Shown here piece after piece: positions 39,700-51,370 of a DNA stretch of 64,000 bases. The stretch comes from Embiotoca jacksoni (Eukaryota; Chordata; Actinopteri; Embiotocidae): assembly GCA_022577435.1 (NCBI GenBank), contig JAKOON010000012.1:14367585-14431584 (forward strand), written 5' to 3'. The notes beneath the pieces are model-generated. The model had not been told where the DNA came from and made no database searches. It worked only from the letters and a program-made list of their open reading frames with translations. The first letter of the stretch is position 1; each line of letters begins with the position of its first letter. The position numbers and the translations under genes are program-made.

Positions 39700-40105
39700 A
39701 AATGTTATTGTTCCGGCCTGACCCACTCTGAGACTCCTCTAATTCCCTGAGGCAGGTGCGGTAAAGGTCCCTGGACGGGCACCCCGACCTTATGAACTGA
39801 CTGTACAAGATCTGCATTATTTACACTTAGATTGGAGACAGTCTGGCTCATTCTTAGTTTGGCAAAAACACTCCAAGGACACCTTAATCGTCCTTATCTG
39901 GAAGCATGTAGTCCTATATAACTGTGACTGTGACATCGCGGTAGAGAGGTGTAGCGACTGGGTACTGGCACATATTGTGATCTCTCTCCTGGATCGAGCT
40001 GCTGTCAATAAACATCACAGCGCTGTCACCCAGGAAGGTCTCCTTCGATTTCTCTCCTCCAAGTCCAGGATCTCCATCTCAGGATCCCAACACAACGAAG
40101 ACTGG
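39700..40105 (+). mobile_element. LTR-like segment (possible solo LTR)
   Basis: In order there are a TG start near 39701, a CTATATAAC TATA box at 39914-39922, an AATAAA at 40007-40012, a CT-rich tail, and a strong donor-like ACTGGTGAGTG at about 40102. A TATA box about 90 bases before a poly(A) signal is the U3-R-U5 layout of retroviral or Gypsy LTRs. No gag or pol was seen on either side. It could instead be an unrelated promoter with a first exon. Confidence 0.4.
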
Positions 40106-40320
40106 TGAGTGCAATCAATCTTCTATTCTATACTGCCATGTCGATGTTTGATGGGATACCAAAAATCTGAATTGGTTTGTAAAAGTTTGCATAAAAGAAA
40201 ATCTAGAAATCAAAAATTGAATGGTAAACGCCTAAATTAAAAGAAATATATAAAAATGTATGGAGTGTTAAATCTGGTGTCAGTGAACAGGTGTGCAGTG
40301 GTTCACCTGTCAACAATGTG

Positions 40321-42666
40321 AGGGTGTGTGTGTGTTTTTATACATATCAGTGCCGTTGTCACAGTATCAGATCATCCTTTCTTCGAGACTCAAGCTGGTC
40401 TCGGGATCTGTCTGGTTATAAACATATAAAAATGGACCAACAACCCCCCAAAAAAGAAAAGAGAGTTAAACATTTTAGTGTACTACTTGACTATTATTTA
40501 CATTTCCTTTAGATATAGATTGTTACCTGAATGGAAGTTGTTTCGATGTGTAAGAACATTTCTATGATGATGATGATGATGATGATGATGACGATGATGA
40601 TGCTCTATATTGAATCTGTTTTCCCAGTTGTCTCTGGGCGTCTTCACTCTCCAGAATGTTTTCCCTCCTGGTCTTTGCTGCACTTTGTGCCAGCTGCCTG
40701 GCTAAACGTAAGGAGTTAACCCATATATTAAGTTGTTTGTGCATCAATTTATACTTTGAAAGATAACATCTAGTTTCTAATAAGGTCTTTGTATATAGAT
40801 AGTTGATTTAAGTTGAGTCCAGATGCAGTAGCTTCTTTCTGTCCTTCACATAATCATTTGTTTGAATGTCTCCAGCTGGCTTGGTGCACTACTCCTACTC
40901 TTGTGCTGTTGGAGGTGGAAGTGGCACTTCCTTCTCCTCTGAAGGAGAGGGAAAAATCACGGCCATCAGGATGTGGGCGAATACCAAGTTACATCATAGG
41001 GTCAGTCTCCCTCTCTTTCTTGCCCACATGTGTTAGAGACAGAGGTATGACATTGTTGAACAAGATCATGAATGCTTTTCTCACCTCAGATTTATGATTA
41101 CTTCAACTGCGTGCAGCCTTCCATTGAGCTGCCTTCTGTAGTGCCTTTAGGCACTGACAGTGGTGATAACTCTTTGGGTATAGTTGAGTGGCTGTTTGGT
41201 AATCAATAAAAATGTTTGGATTAGTCATCATATTTTCTAATAGTTCTGCAGTCTATCTATATGTGGGTGACTACACTGGCCATGTTTAATTTACAGTAAT
41301 GTTTATTCATTTACTGTTGATATCATGAAGATGTGTTGTTTTTACAAAACTACTATATGTACATTTTTTCGACCATATAACATTTTTTTTAAGAAATATT
41401 TAATTGAACTGTGAGCGATTTCATATTTCTGGTGATTTACAAGCACTGTCGCAGTGAGTATGGGGAAAGGACAGTTTAAAAAGTATAGTAAGTTTAGAAA
41501 AAATAAATCATTTAAATTACTCAATTATTTGTACTCATTTGGGGCTGTTAAAATCTCTATCAAGATTATACAATCTTTTGAAATTAGTGCAGAAAGTGGT
41601 GCAGTTTTTCTTCTGAGGCATAGCGAAGATCTACTGAATGTTGGGGAGGGCTTTGCTTTGCTTTGCTTTCCCTGTGCCAATAATTTAAATGTATTGCTTT
41701 TATATTGATTATTGTTTATCATTGCTCTCAATGCATTTTCTGTAATGCCTATTCTTGCATGATTCATGACAAGATCAAGCCCCATTGTGACTTTACCTAA
41801 TGTTTTTTTTTCTAATAATTATACTCCTTTCTTCATGTTTTGGTTTTATTTGGTGGACAACGCTGTGTTTAATTTATGTGTTCTCTGTCTATTCCAGCAT
41901 TCAGGTGCGCTATGAAAGTATTTGATCTTCAAAGTGTGGTCGCTCACATGGAATAACACAGGAACTGAACCCACAAGACGGAGAGGTCATTATTCAGGTT
42001 GAAGAAAATATTACTATGATATTATCCCCGTCTGATAAGTGTTTGTGTTTTTAAAAAAAAATAATAATATGATTTATTTCACTTATAATATACCGTTGTT
42101 TTAATATACCAAGTGGTTATTGACATTTATTGATTTTTTTTTTTAACTGATTTTCTTTCATGATTAGTGGATTTCTTACTAGATCCAGTAAAATAAGAAG
42201 CATCATTAAAAAAAAAAAAAAAAAAATCCAAAAAATTATATACTGTAATTAATTATATAATGTATTCAGTACATCATCATATATATGATACATAATTTGT
42301 CAGTGATTTGTTTGCTCATGTTGCCATGCATGTTTCAGGTTTCTGGTAAATACCACAGCAACTGCATCGGTCAGATAATAATTGTGACCTCTAAAGGGCG
42401 GTCTCTCTTCGCCGGCCAGCCCATGCAGGTCTTTACCTTTTTTATTTTTTTTTATATTTTTTGTGGTTAAAAATTCTAGCATTGATGTTTATGTATTAAC
42501 TTTTGCTTCTGTGTCATAGCGCTCCTTTAACTTCTACCTGAAGTACACGGACACAGAGCTCAGACTATTGAGCGGCCGCCACAATGGCAATGGGATTACT
42601 TCACTGGCAGCTCACTGGGGAATGGTCTACCAGGAGCAAAGCAACAGTACGGATGTTAGCGTGTAA
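40321..42666 (+). pseudogene. ZG16-like jacalin lectin, left copy, disrupted
   Basis: Five coding segments correspond one to one with the intact copy at 49633-51370: 40656-40707 (signal peptide MFSLLVFAALCASCLA), 40876-41000, 41898-41997, 42339-42428 and 42520-42666. Splice sites between them are kept. Lesions: segment 2 is two bases shorter than its partner near 40990 (TAC-ATC shifted out of frame); segment 3 carries TGA at 41923-41925 where the intact copy has TGG; and the shifted frame meets TGA at 41913. In the 5' UTR exon the GTAAGT donor has become GTTATA, and the TATATAAG box is altered. Segments 4 and 5 remain open and end in TAA, so the loss seems recent. An assembly error at the two-base gap would not explain the TGA. 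Confidence 0.82.
40566..40604. repeat. (ATG)n trinucleotide tract in the left lectin copy
   Basis: About twelve GAT/ATG units, one interrupted by C. The homologous tract lies at 49546-49580 with a different unit number, so it predates the duplication. Confidence 0.85.
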
Positions 42667-44143
42667 TCAATACTCTAGTTTATTCCAAATGAAAAGACTT
42701 TATAGTGATTGTCTAAGATAAATTCTGTTTGTAACTCGGTTAGTGTTATGTATCAAATTAAGAGGCCTCAATTAAAACCATTTTGTAACAGTGAAGGAGC
42801 AAAAGCAGTGATGTATTACTCTTTTTAAGAATTCACTTGTTTGCAGGAATGCTACCTGCAAGAATAACAACAGATTACACAAATGATCACATTTTTATTC
42901 ATATGTTGTACATTACTTTATGGTCGAAGGAGAAATGTGTATAATGTTCAGTGTGAGCCATGTAAAGATTTTCAGCATGCAACATACTGCTGTGGTTTTT
43001 GACCTTTGGATCTTTTGGCAAATATGCGAGACTGATATAACGAAAAATAAAAGCAAATTGGTTGTAGGTAATGAAGAACTATAATTACCACCTTGCAGTT
43101 GTATGCCTCCACCAACAGGTCAAGTTGCAATTTACATCCATATCTGTCCTGACTCATATCATGTACTGTATGCAGTGAAGACTTTGAAGGAATCCTTGTA
43201 TGTGTTGACATATTTGGTCAATGAAGCTAAATGACAGTAAACAATTATTTAAATATGGATATTACTGCAAGGAAGCTACAGTTTCTAAAACATGGATGCT
43301 TCACACACATCTTCGACCCAACAGCACAGAAAATGTATACAATCCCAACTTTTTTAAGGTGGACACCCAAGACTGGTGTCACTGATAACCAAATGTAAAA
43401 TATGGTCAAATTCCCCTCCACATTTTTTGACTCATGGTGTTGAATAACGGACAGAAAGGTATTTTTGCTGAACATGTGGATGCCACATGAAGTTGACCTT
43501 TTACCTTTTGAAAGTCAAATGTCGACACTTCACGTTATTCTGCAACATTTTGTATGAAATGTTGTCATTAGTGCATCAATTCTTGAGTTATGGCTATAAA
43601 CGTGTTTTGCTAGTTCACAGTGATCTCTGATGGTTGACCACCAAAATCCAATCAGTTCATTCTTTAGTCCACGTGAGCGTTTGTGACAAATTTGAAGAAA
43701 TTCCCTTGAGGTATTTGTGAGATATCTTGCTTAACAGACTTGGATAACTTGAGGTGACAGTGACTTTTGACCCCTAAAATTTAATCAGTTTACACATTGG
43801 ACCAATTGAACATTTATAGTAAGTCTGAAGAAATTCCTTCAAGGCGTTTTTGAGATATCGCATTCACAATAATGGGATGGGTGTGCATTCAGACAAACAA
43901 CTCATAAACATAATCCCTCTGGCTGTCGCCGTTGCCAAACTATAAAAAGCACAAAGAAGACAAGAAGAAAAACTACACCATACAAAGATTATTTATACTT
44001 AATGTCCAATTCAGTGTTATTTTATTTTTCCACATTAGCAGAAAGATGCACTGAAACTTAGCACGAAGGAGTTGACCACTGGCTGCACTTCTTTTGACAC
44101 ATAAAGTCTGAACGATGTTGTAATAAAAGAGGAGGCAATGACA
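42667..44143. other. Downstream of the left lectin copy
   Basis: No coding sequence was seen. At about 43619-43938 lies a common teleost noncoding repeat with two related sub-blocks (GAAGAAATTCC..GAGATAT phrases near 43700 and 43830), ending CTGGCTGTCGCCGTTGCC. The right copy lacks it, so it was inserted after the duplication or lost there. Confidence 0.5.
43619..43938 (+). repeat. Common teleost dispersed repeat with internal duplication
   Basis: The sequence alternates short blocks, each containing a GAAGAAATTCC-like word and a TGAGATATC-like word, and ends with a GCTGTCGCCGTTGCC block. This layout recurs across percomorph genomes. No coding capacity was seen. Confidence 0.6.
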
Positions 44144-44230
44144 CTACTGTTTTTCTTCTGTGGTTTCCCAGACCCAATACCTTGGGGAACTGATCGCTGC
44201 ATAACACAGTGTGGTCAGAAATACAAAGAA
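44144..44230 (-). pseudogene. Orphan duplicate of plasmolipin last exon
   Basis: The 87 bases translate to FFVFLTTLCYAAISS, then PRYWVWETTEEKQ and stop. The length is identical to pllp exon 4 at 53042-53128 (FFAFLTTLCYAASSY, then LSYHAWKTTEEEQ). No copies of pllp exons 1-3 were found near it, so it is a by-product of the segmental duplication. The frame is still open and an AG acceptor (CTCTGAG) is present, though weaker than the CTCTCAG of the intact exon. Confidence 0.8.
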
Positions 44231-47200
44231 CTCAGAGAAGAGATGAGAAAAACATGAAAGCAATCATATGAAGTGTTGTTACATTTTAATAGCCTATCTT
44301 TAAATCATACTTTAACCTACACTGAAAAATGAACTCATGTACTCCAAGTCAAAGCAATTTAAAAAAAAAAGTACAAATACACAGCAGATGTATTTGCCGT
44401 ACATAGACGTCTACTCTACAGCTGACACATCTGGAAATTGTCACCTATTTAAAACCTTTCTTCCAGGAATTATCCTGAGTCACAGTAATCTTCCCTATTA
44501 AAGAAACGTTTTGTTACAGTGAAAGAACAAGGGCAGTCAACTCACTGTCCAATAAAGGGCGCTAAGATGCCATCCTTATGCATTAAGTCTGTTTATATTG
44601 ATTGAAATTACATTTAAATTGATTTAAATGTGTTCTGGACACGCTGTACACAATTTATGGCACAACAACTTTGATTTCTCAAGTTATTTATTCATTTAAC
44701 TGTGCCATCATTTATATTTCATATTTAAGTTGTTATGATGAAGTTTCAAAAGGTTTTTGTGTGTCACGATAATTTTGCAGTTACACCTTGTTTCACCTTG
44801 AGCCTTCTTAGAACAAAAAAAGTAAAACTCATCCAAAAACGTGTCACTAACAGAACCTGCCCACAGTGAAGGTACACGTTTTTGGGAAACCTTGTCTCTG
44901 CTTCCTCTAAACTTTGCTTGCTCCAAATTATTCCATTTCTTTAGTCTTCTTTTATTTCACCACAGAAAGTCAGAACATGGTTGTGAAACAAAGTCAAAGG
45001 TGTTTTGATGGACAAATAAATAACTAGACAAGCATTTAAGTAGCCATTTCGCAACTTTGAAATATGCTGTTGTTCATCTAGATTACCAAACCTTGACTGG
45101 AAGGTGTAATGTTGATATATATTCGTCCTGTATCAACAGCAAACAAGATATAATCTTCCTGCCATCTATTTAGATCATCATTGCGACCATCAAATTGACC
45201 TGTTAGGGAAAATCTGAAATTCCACCTTTGTACCTCAGTGTTCACTTAAGAGCGAAACAACTGCATACTAAGTTGAAACTGTGAGAAAATTTTTTTTTAA
45301 AAAAAGCATTAGATGATTATCTAACATGATCAAAGGACACAACTCTACATATAAATTATGTTCTATTGTTATCCCATTAAAACCTGGTATTGCCAGCAAG
45401 CTACTTCCGTGTGTGACGGTGCTGCTTGTTTCTAAGCAATAACAACAATGTCAGTTGTTATTGTTAGTTTCTTCTGAAAAAGACCATGTTTGACTAAAGT
45501 GGCAGTAATATGAATCCCCCATTTCCCCTATGATCACTCCAACCCAATGTCCATATGCAGCTTATCAAACACTCACCCAGTTAGAAGACAATTCAAGAGC
45601 TACACAGAGTAAACATAATAAAAACATACAAAAATGTAATAATTTAATGAAAGCACAAATAAATAACAATAATTGTTATCACTAATGCCTTTGCACGTGC
45701 ACATTGCACAAACCACATTGCCTGCCAAATCCACATGGCGTTTTAATAAATGTATAATTGAAACGGATGTTTTCAAGAAGGTATCCAAACGCATGTACAA
45801 TTATAAAGCTTTTGCGTGTCTTAGTTTTGTCTCTGTTTTTTCCTCTTTCATTGTCAGTCGATCTCTGGGTGTGTTAAGCAACTTCTTCCCAGCAATGGGA
45901 ACAGGTTTGGGCACCACCTGTTCCGAAAAATGAACTCAGTCACCACCAGGTTTGATGCTTATTTCTGTTTAAGATATACTTGCTGTACTTCATCGGGCCT
46001 CTTCATCCAGTGCTGTGCACGTCAGGAATGTGGTTTTCAGATTGTGTCAGGCTGCTCTGCAATTTCAAATATTTGTTTTGAAACAACAGGCCAGTTACAA
46101 GCACACCCATTTGCAAGCAGACAATAACTATGTTGAGAGATTTTGATGAGTTGGGGGAGGAGCGAGGGGTAAAAATGGCAACCTGACTTCATCTGTCAAT
46201 CAAACAGGTACACACCTCTCTTTGAGGCCTGATATGGAATTAATTATGGAATTATTTTTAGAAGGACTATAATAACTTGTGGAAAAAATGCATTGACTTT
46301 GTATTAGAGAAGTTGATGCTTTTTGAATGCGAGTCTAAAGAGATGGGTTTTCCGGAGTCCCTAGTGGCCCTCAGTGGTATTGCACTTTAAGGCATTTCAG
46401 CAGTGACTTAAGTTTTCAGACCGGAAGACTTTGTCCATTTTAATATACAGTCTATAATTAGAAGCAGTTGTTCAGGTGTCCAGAAAGTTTTACTCTCTCA
46501 ACATAAAAAACGGAAATAAGATCAAACATTTGAGTGTTGTTAGTTGTTAGTTTTTCTCTTTACAGATTTACTTTTTTCAGTTGGTTGGATAAGGTAATTT
46601 TAGAAAAAAATGAAAAATGAAAATGAAAAAAATCAACAACAATGAGGCCATCGTCCAGCCAGTTTGTCTGTGAAATTACATATCATACAGTGACATTTAT
46701 TCATCTGTCCATGAATTCCTGTCATCTGTTTTTCTCTCTCCAGCTGTGTAATCTGTGACCATTAGCAAAAGAAAAGAACCAGAAGATAAAGACATTGTTT
46801 TGATTTTTTTGTTTTTTTGTTTGTTTGTTTCTTGCTAATGAAGCCATCTCAAACTTCTGCCTCCACTTTGGATCTTTTTGGAAATGACCTTTGAACTTTT
46901 TTTTCCATCTCCCCTGATGATTTGAACACCGGAGGGTGTTTCACAGAACGGCCACTGTGGGTCAACCCCTTAAACTTTGCAGCTTCTGGCAATAAGCTGC
47001 TATGTGATCAAAAGTAGGGCACAGACAGAGTCCGAATTGTCTTAACAAGCATGCACTGAAATGTAGCATTCTCTCTTGTCTGATGTCTGTGGTCAGGAAT
47101 AATTTCCTTATCTTATTCCAGACGTCATTAACAGCCACGTATTAATAATATAATATATAAAACTTGTTTTATTTTTATGATAAAGAAGCCACAGGAAACT

Positions 47201-48400
47201 CAGATTTGGTAATGCTGACTTTTGTAGATTTAAAGACCTGTGCAGTAGAAAAGAAGCACTGATTTATCAAACAACAGCATTGCCACCTCTCGACAGTTTC
47301 TGATTTTACATATACAGTAACAATAACTAATTTCTGTGGAGTTTTTCAGTTGTAGTTTTGAACATTTAACTGTTTCACTTTGATTAATGACTACATTGTA
47401 CTCTTCCATTTTCTTAATGCATTTAATGTTAGATTTTAAAATTATTTTTCAGTGTTTTTTTTTTATTTTTATGTGTGTTGCACATTTCTACTACTCCACC
47501 ATACAATGTATATCTGCGTCTTGGTCATGTACATTATCATGGTGAAGTCCAAAAGCAGGAAGTTTTATTTATGAGAAATTTCCTCGGATAAGTAAGGAGT
47601 GTAAAGTTTCAAGAGGGTTTTTCACAGACCGGCCACGACTGGTTCCGGTCAAACCAGTTAAAAGAACAATGGACTTTATTTTCTCATTTTATTTCCTGGT
47701 TGTATGATGGTTATCACTCTGTTCAGATAAATAATTATTCTTTTGTTTGATTTTATCTCTCTAGGACATGTGTAGTATTCCTCAATAGAGGTAAGCAAAG
47801 AGTAAATATTAAAAATTCTATCAACAAAACAACCTTATCTCAGGCCTTTCTGAAGCTTTTAATTATCTCATGATCTTCATCAGCAGATTGTTTATTGAGC
47901 TCAAGAATGCCTCATCTAAACAATTTGTTAAGTTTAAGAATTAACTCCTGATAGTCTTTGTATGAACATTTGAACATCCACATTTCCATGACAACTGGAC
48001 CAACTTCATCTGCTGATGAAGTTCATGTTATTATCAAAAGCCCCAGAACATCTACTACATGGGCTTTGAGGTGATCTAGCGTGGCCAACTATTTTTCCAA
48101 GGTCGAGCATGCGTTTTATTTAAGTGACCCAAACGAAGTCAAAACATTATCATTAATCATACAGCTGCAGTTAACTAACTTATGAGATACAAATTCATGT
48201 CAGATGGAGTTTATAAACTCAACTTGATAAACTTGAGTAAAGCTCAAATGTAATCAATAGGACTGCAAGTGAGGTGTGAAATATTTTTGCTGGACTTAAT
48301 TATGAGCCTCTCTATTTTCTCTTCCTGGTTCAAATTCAGATTCCCAGAACCAGTACCTGTTTGTTGAAAAAGAATCCTTTTGTTCGACTGCCTGAGGCTG
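44231..48400. other. Spacer between the duplicated blocks
   Basis: Homology to the right block continues to roughly 44770 (CTGTGCCATCAT and AAGTTGTTAT words match 53467-53520). After that no gene was recognised. A truncated dispersed repeat lies at 46140-46460. The open frame at 45930-46127 is Cys-rich but matches no family I know. Confidence 0.45.
46140..46460 (+). repeat. Dispersed repeat family, copy C (5' truncated)
   Basis: The copy contains GGGGAGGAGCGAGGG, CTGTCAATCAAACAGGTACA and GTGGTATTGCACTTTAAGG words shared with 27693-28236, and an AATATACAGTCTA end like the TATATACGGTC of copy A. The first ~100 bases of the family are missing. Confidence 0.65.
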
Positions 48401-48407
48401 TTAGGTT

Positions 48408-48468
<61 letters not shown>
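48408..48468. repeat. (GT)n microsatellite upstream of the intact lectin gene
   Basis: A GT run of about 60 bases ends some 20 bases before the TATA box. The left copy keeps only a short GT stretch (40321-40336) at the same place. Confidence 0.92.
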
Positions 48469-48469
<1 letters not shown>

Positions 48470-48488
48470 TGTTGGAGGTTAGTATCGT

Positions 48489-48577
48489 TATATAAGAGGC
48501 CAGTGTGTCACAGTATCAGATCATCTTTTGCTGTTTTGCTCTGGACTGACGCTGGTCTCAGGAGATCACGACTGCTG
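48489..48577 (+). promoter_or_regulatory. TATA box and noncoding first exon of the ZG16-like gene
   Basis: TATATAAG lies at 48489-48496, so transcription should begin near 48520. A GCTG/GTAAGT donor at 48577/48578 closes a short noncoding exon. The acceptor would be one of the CCAG sites just before the ATG at 49633. The homologous CACAGTATCAGATCATC stretch is kept in the left copy, but the TATA box and donor are not. Confidence 0.65.
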
Positions 48578-49545
48578 GTAAGTCTCAACATCTGTATCAG
48601 CGGGTTTTAAGGATGTGAGGATGTGATAACTCCTTCAAAGGTGCAATATGTAAGAATCAAGTCCTGTCTTTTTATACCATTTTGTATATTAAGAGGCGAT
48701 TGTGACTGCAGAGTCCAGGCAGTCTGCCACCTGACTGGCTCTCAGAGTTTTTGCAGTTCGGTTAAACTGTATTTCTTTTCTTCATTAATTAGAAGTTGGC
48801 TATTTTTTAATGACTGCTGATTGTAAAGTTAGATTTGTATGGACCCAGCAGTAGATTGACTGACATAATGGTAATTGGTTAAGTCAATAGTTTACATTAT
48901 AGCTTCCTTATCTTTTTTTATTTATTTTTTTTTTTTTTAAAGAAAGGCCATAATAGCAATTAAACAGCCATTTCAAAATATCTATACCATCTAGACAGCT
49001 TTTCGATATAGTTTTTGTTGTCATTGGATACACTAAAGATCCACTTTGAAATGTCTAAACAAGGTCTGTTTTACTACATAAAACTGCTTCAGTTTGGTAA
49101 GATAGCTAGATGATGATCTGGCAGGGGTAGTCATGTCCAGCTATTCTAACTGCTAACTGTTGTGAACCGCAAATCAACAAACAGATGACTTACAATATTA
49201 ACTTTATACAGATAGCCTACTTACCTTCATAAGTTATCGCTGTACAGCCAACATATACCATTAACAGCTGTCTACTCACCAGTCTAGAAGAAACATTGCA
49301 AGTCAGCATTAAACTGTTACCAAGAGCTGACTCTAGCAGTGGAAAGCAACACAAATGTAATTTTGCCAAAAGTTTCAGCCCTCGCTGTGTTTACTGTTCC
49401 AATCATTATAATATCTTACAGTGGCTGTAGTGGGCACTGATTTAAGGAACTCTTTGTTACTTTTGATTACATTGGCTACAGGTAATGTCAAGATTGTTGA
49501 GTTAAAAGGATATCAGATGGTTTCAATGTGTAAGAACATTTCTAT

Positions 49546-49580
49546 GATGATGATGATGATGATGATAATGATGATGATGC
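49546..49580. repeat. (ATG)n trinucleotide tract in the intact lectin gene
   Basis: A run of GAT/ATG units with one AAT interruption, in the 5' UTR intron. It is the partner of the tract at 40566-40604. Confidence 0.85.
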
Positions 49581-49632
49581 TCTGTATTGAATCTGTTTCC
49601 CCAGTTGTCTCTGGGCGCCTTCACTTTCCAGA

Positions 49633-51370
49633 ATGTTTTCCTTCCTGGTCTTTGCTGCACTTTGCGCCAGCTGCCTGGCTAGACGTAAGGAGTTGATTCA
49701 TTTATTGAGTCCATTGTGCATCAGTTTTTACTTTGAAATATAATGTCTAGGTTCTAATAAGGTCTTGGATTCAAGTTGAGTCCAGATGCAGTCACTTTTC
49801 TTGTCCTTCACATAATAATTTGTTTGAACCTCTCCAGCTGGCTTGGCGAACTACTCCTACTCTCAGGCTGTTGGAGGTGGAAGTGGCACTTCTTTCTCCT
49901 CTGAAGGAGAGGGAAGGATCACGGCCATCAGGGCCTGGGAGACTAATAATGCTTACATCGTAGGGTCAGTCTCCCTCTCTTTCTTGTCCACATGCTGTTT
50001 TTGTGCTTGCTTTATTGTGTACTTATTTTTGCACGATTCATGACAAACTTTAAATCCATTAAAACTATGTGTAATTGTTTCTTTCTAATTATTCTACCCA
50101 TTGCATATCACTGTGTTTCCTCTCTGCGCCCTCTATTTATTCCAGCATTCAACTACGCTACGATTACATTTGGTCGCACATACTTGGCCGCGCAGTTGGA
50201 AACAGTCAGGAGCTGGAACTGTTTGATGGAGAGGCCATTGTTCAGGTCAGAGATTTTATTGATTATTTCGATAGGTATTTAGATGATTTTTTTTTCAATA
50301 TAATTTGTATGTATTTTTGACTACAGATCCAGCAAAATAATTAGTAAGTAAGTAAAATGTATTTAATATAGCAACTTTCACTGACAAAGTCACAAAGTGC
50401 TTCGCAACAAAAACAACAAAGGAAAAACTGTTGTATAGCAGCATTTTTTTTAAACAAGTAGTATTTGTAGTTTTGTAAACAGGCATACACTTACTGTGTT
50501 TCAAAAGGTGTACGTACGTCCTAACACTTACAATTTGGATTGCATAAGTACATTTACACTGTCAAGTACAGAAACATGCAGTGCACTACCCAGATAATGC
50601 ACTCAAAACAGCTCAAAAATTTAGTACAAAACACTACACTTTTCACCATAATCGGTCACCAACTTGGCTACGGAGGAAAGTGAGGGATGACTCACGTAAA
50701 GAATTTTGAAATTGCTAAAACTGCTGTTGGATAGCAGCCATGAATATGCTTACTGAGTGTGTGAAAAGGAGGGCAGAAAACACGTTCATGGGTAAAATAA
50801 ATAATGTCAGCAGATATGTTGGCAGGTGATTCATTCAAATACTGTGTTTTTTCCGGTCAGTGCAGAACGACAGTGTGTGATTTGAGACAATACTATCCTG
50901 TCGAAATTTGTAGGTACTACACAACTCAGTGTACTAACATGTAAGATGACTATTTGGGAGTGTACTAAGGCAAGTACACCATTTGGAACACAGCCACTGC
51001 ATAAATAAACCATAATTTGTCAGTAATTTTTGCTCGTGTTCCCTCAGATCTCTGGTAAATACCATACCAACTACATCTATCAGCTGATATTTGTGACCTC
51101 TAGAGGGCGCTCTCTGATTGTCGGCCAGCCGTCTCAGGTTTCTACCTTTTCTGTTTTTATGGAGTTAGAAATGATAACACATATGGTCACATTTTAAACA
51201 TTGCTTCTGTGTCACAGCGCTCCTTTAACTTCTACGCGGTGCACCCGGACGCAGAGCTCAAACTACTGAGCGGTCGCTTCAATGGCAATGGAATTACTTC
51301 ACTGGGAGCTCACTGGGGAATGGTCCCCATGGATGAGCGCAACACCACAGATGTTGACATGTATGATTAA
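49633..51370 (+). CDS. ZG16-like secreted jacalin-fold lectin
   Basis: This is a zymogen granule membrane protein 16-like lectin. ZG16 proteins are small secreted jacalin-fold lectins of pancreas and gut that bind glycans. Five coding exons: 49633-49684, 49838-49964, 50146-50245, 51048-51137 and 51218-51370. They sum to 522 bases, 173 residues. A signal peptide (MFSFLVFAALCASCLA) is followed by the jacalin domain: VGGGSGTSFSSEGEGRITAI, IVGIQLRYD, LELFDGEAIVQISGKY, YQLIFVTSRGRSL and LLSGRFNGNGITSLGAHWG. The Asp of the mammalian GXXXD sugar-binding loop appears to be replaced by Thr150. The C-terminal tail is acidic (TTDVDMYD). The start is the first ATG and begins the signal peptide. A TATA promoter lies 1.1 kb upstream and a MITE sits in intron 3. 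Confidence 0.9.
50494..50993. mobile_element. MITE in intron 3 of the ZG16-like gene
   Basis: The ends read CTGTGTTTCAAAAGGTGTAC and, on the other strand, CTGTGTTCCAAATGGTGTAC, so the ~20-bp terminal inverted repeats differ at only a few positions. The ~500-bp interior is noncoding. It is absent from the matching intron of the left copy, so it was inserted after the duplication or removed there. Confidence 0.7.

Noticed and set aside
40498..40747. Poly-His and poly-Ser frames around 40.6 kb
   Set aside because: Produced by the (ATG)n tract on the antisense strand.
45930..46127. Cys-rich 65-codon plus-strand frame
   Set aside because: No signal peptide, no splice context and no recognisable cysteine spacing; a chance open frame.
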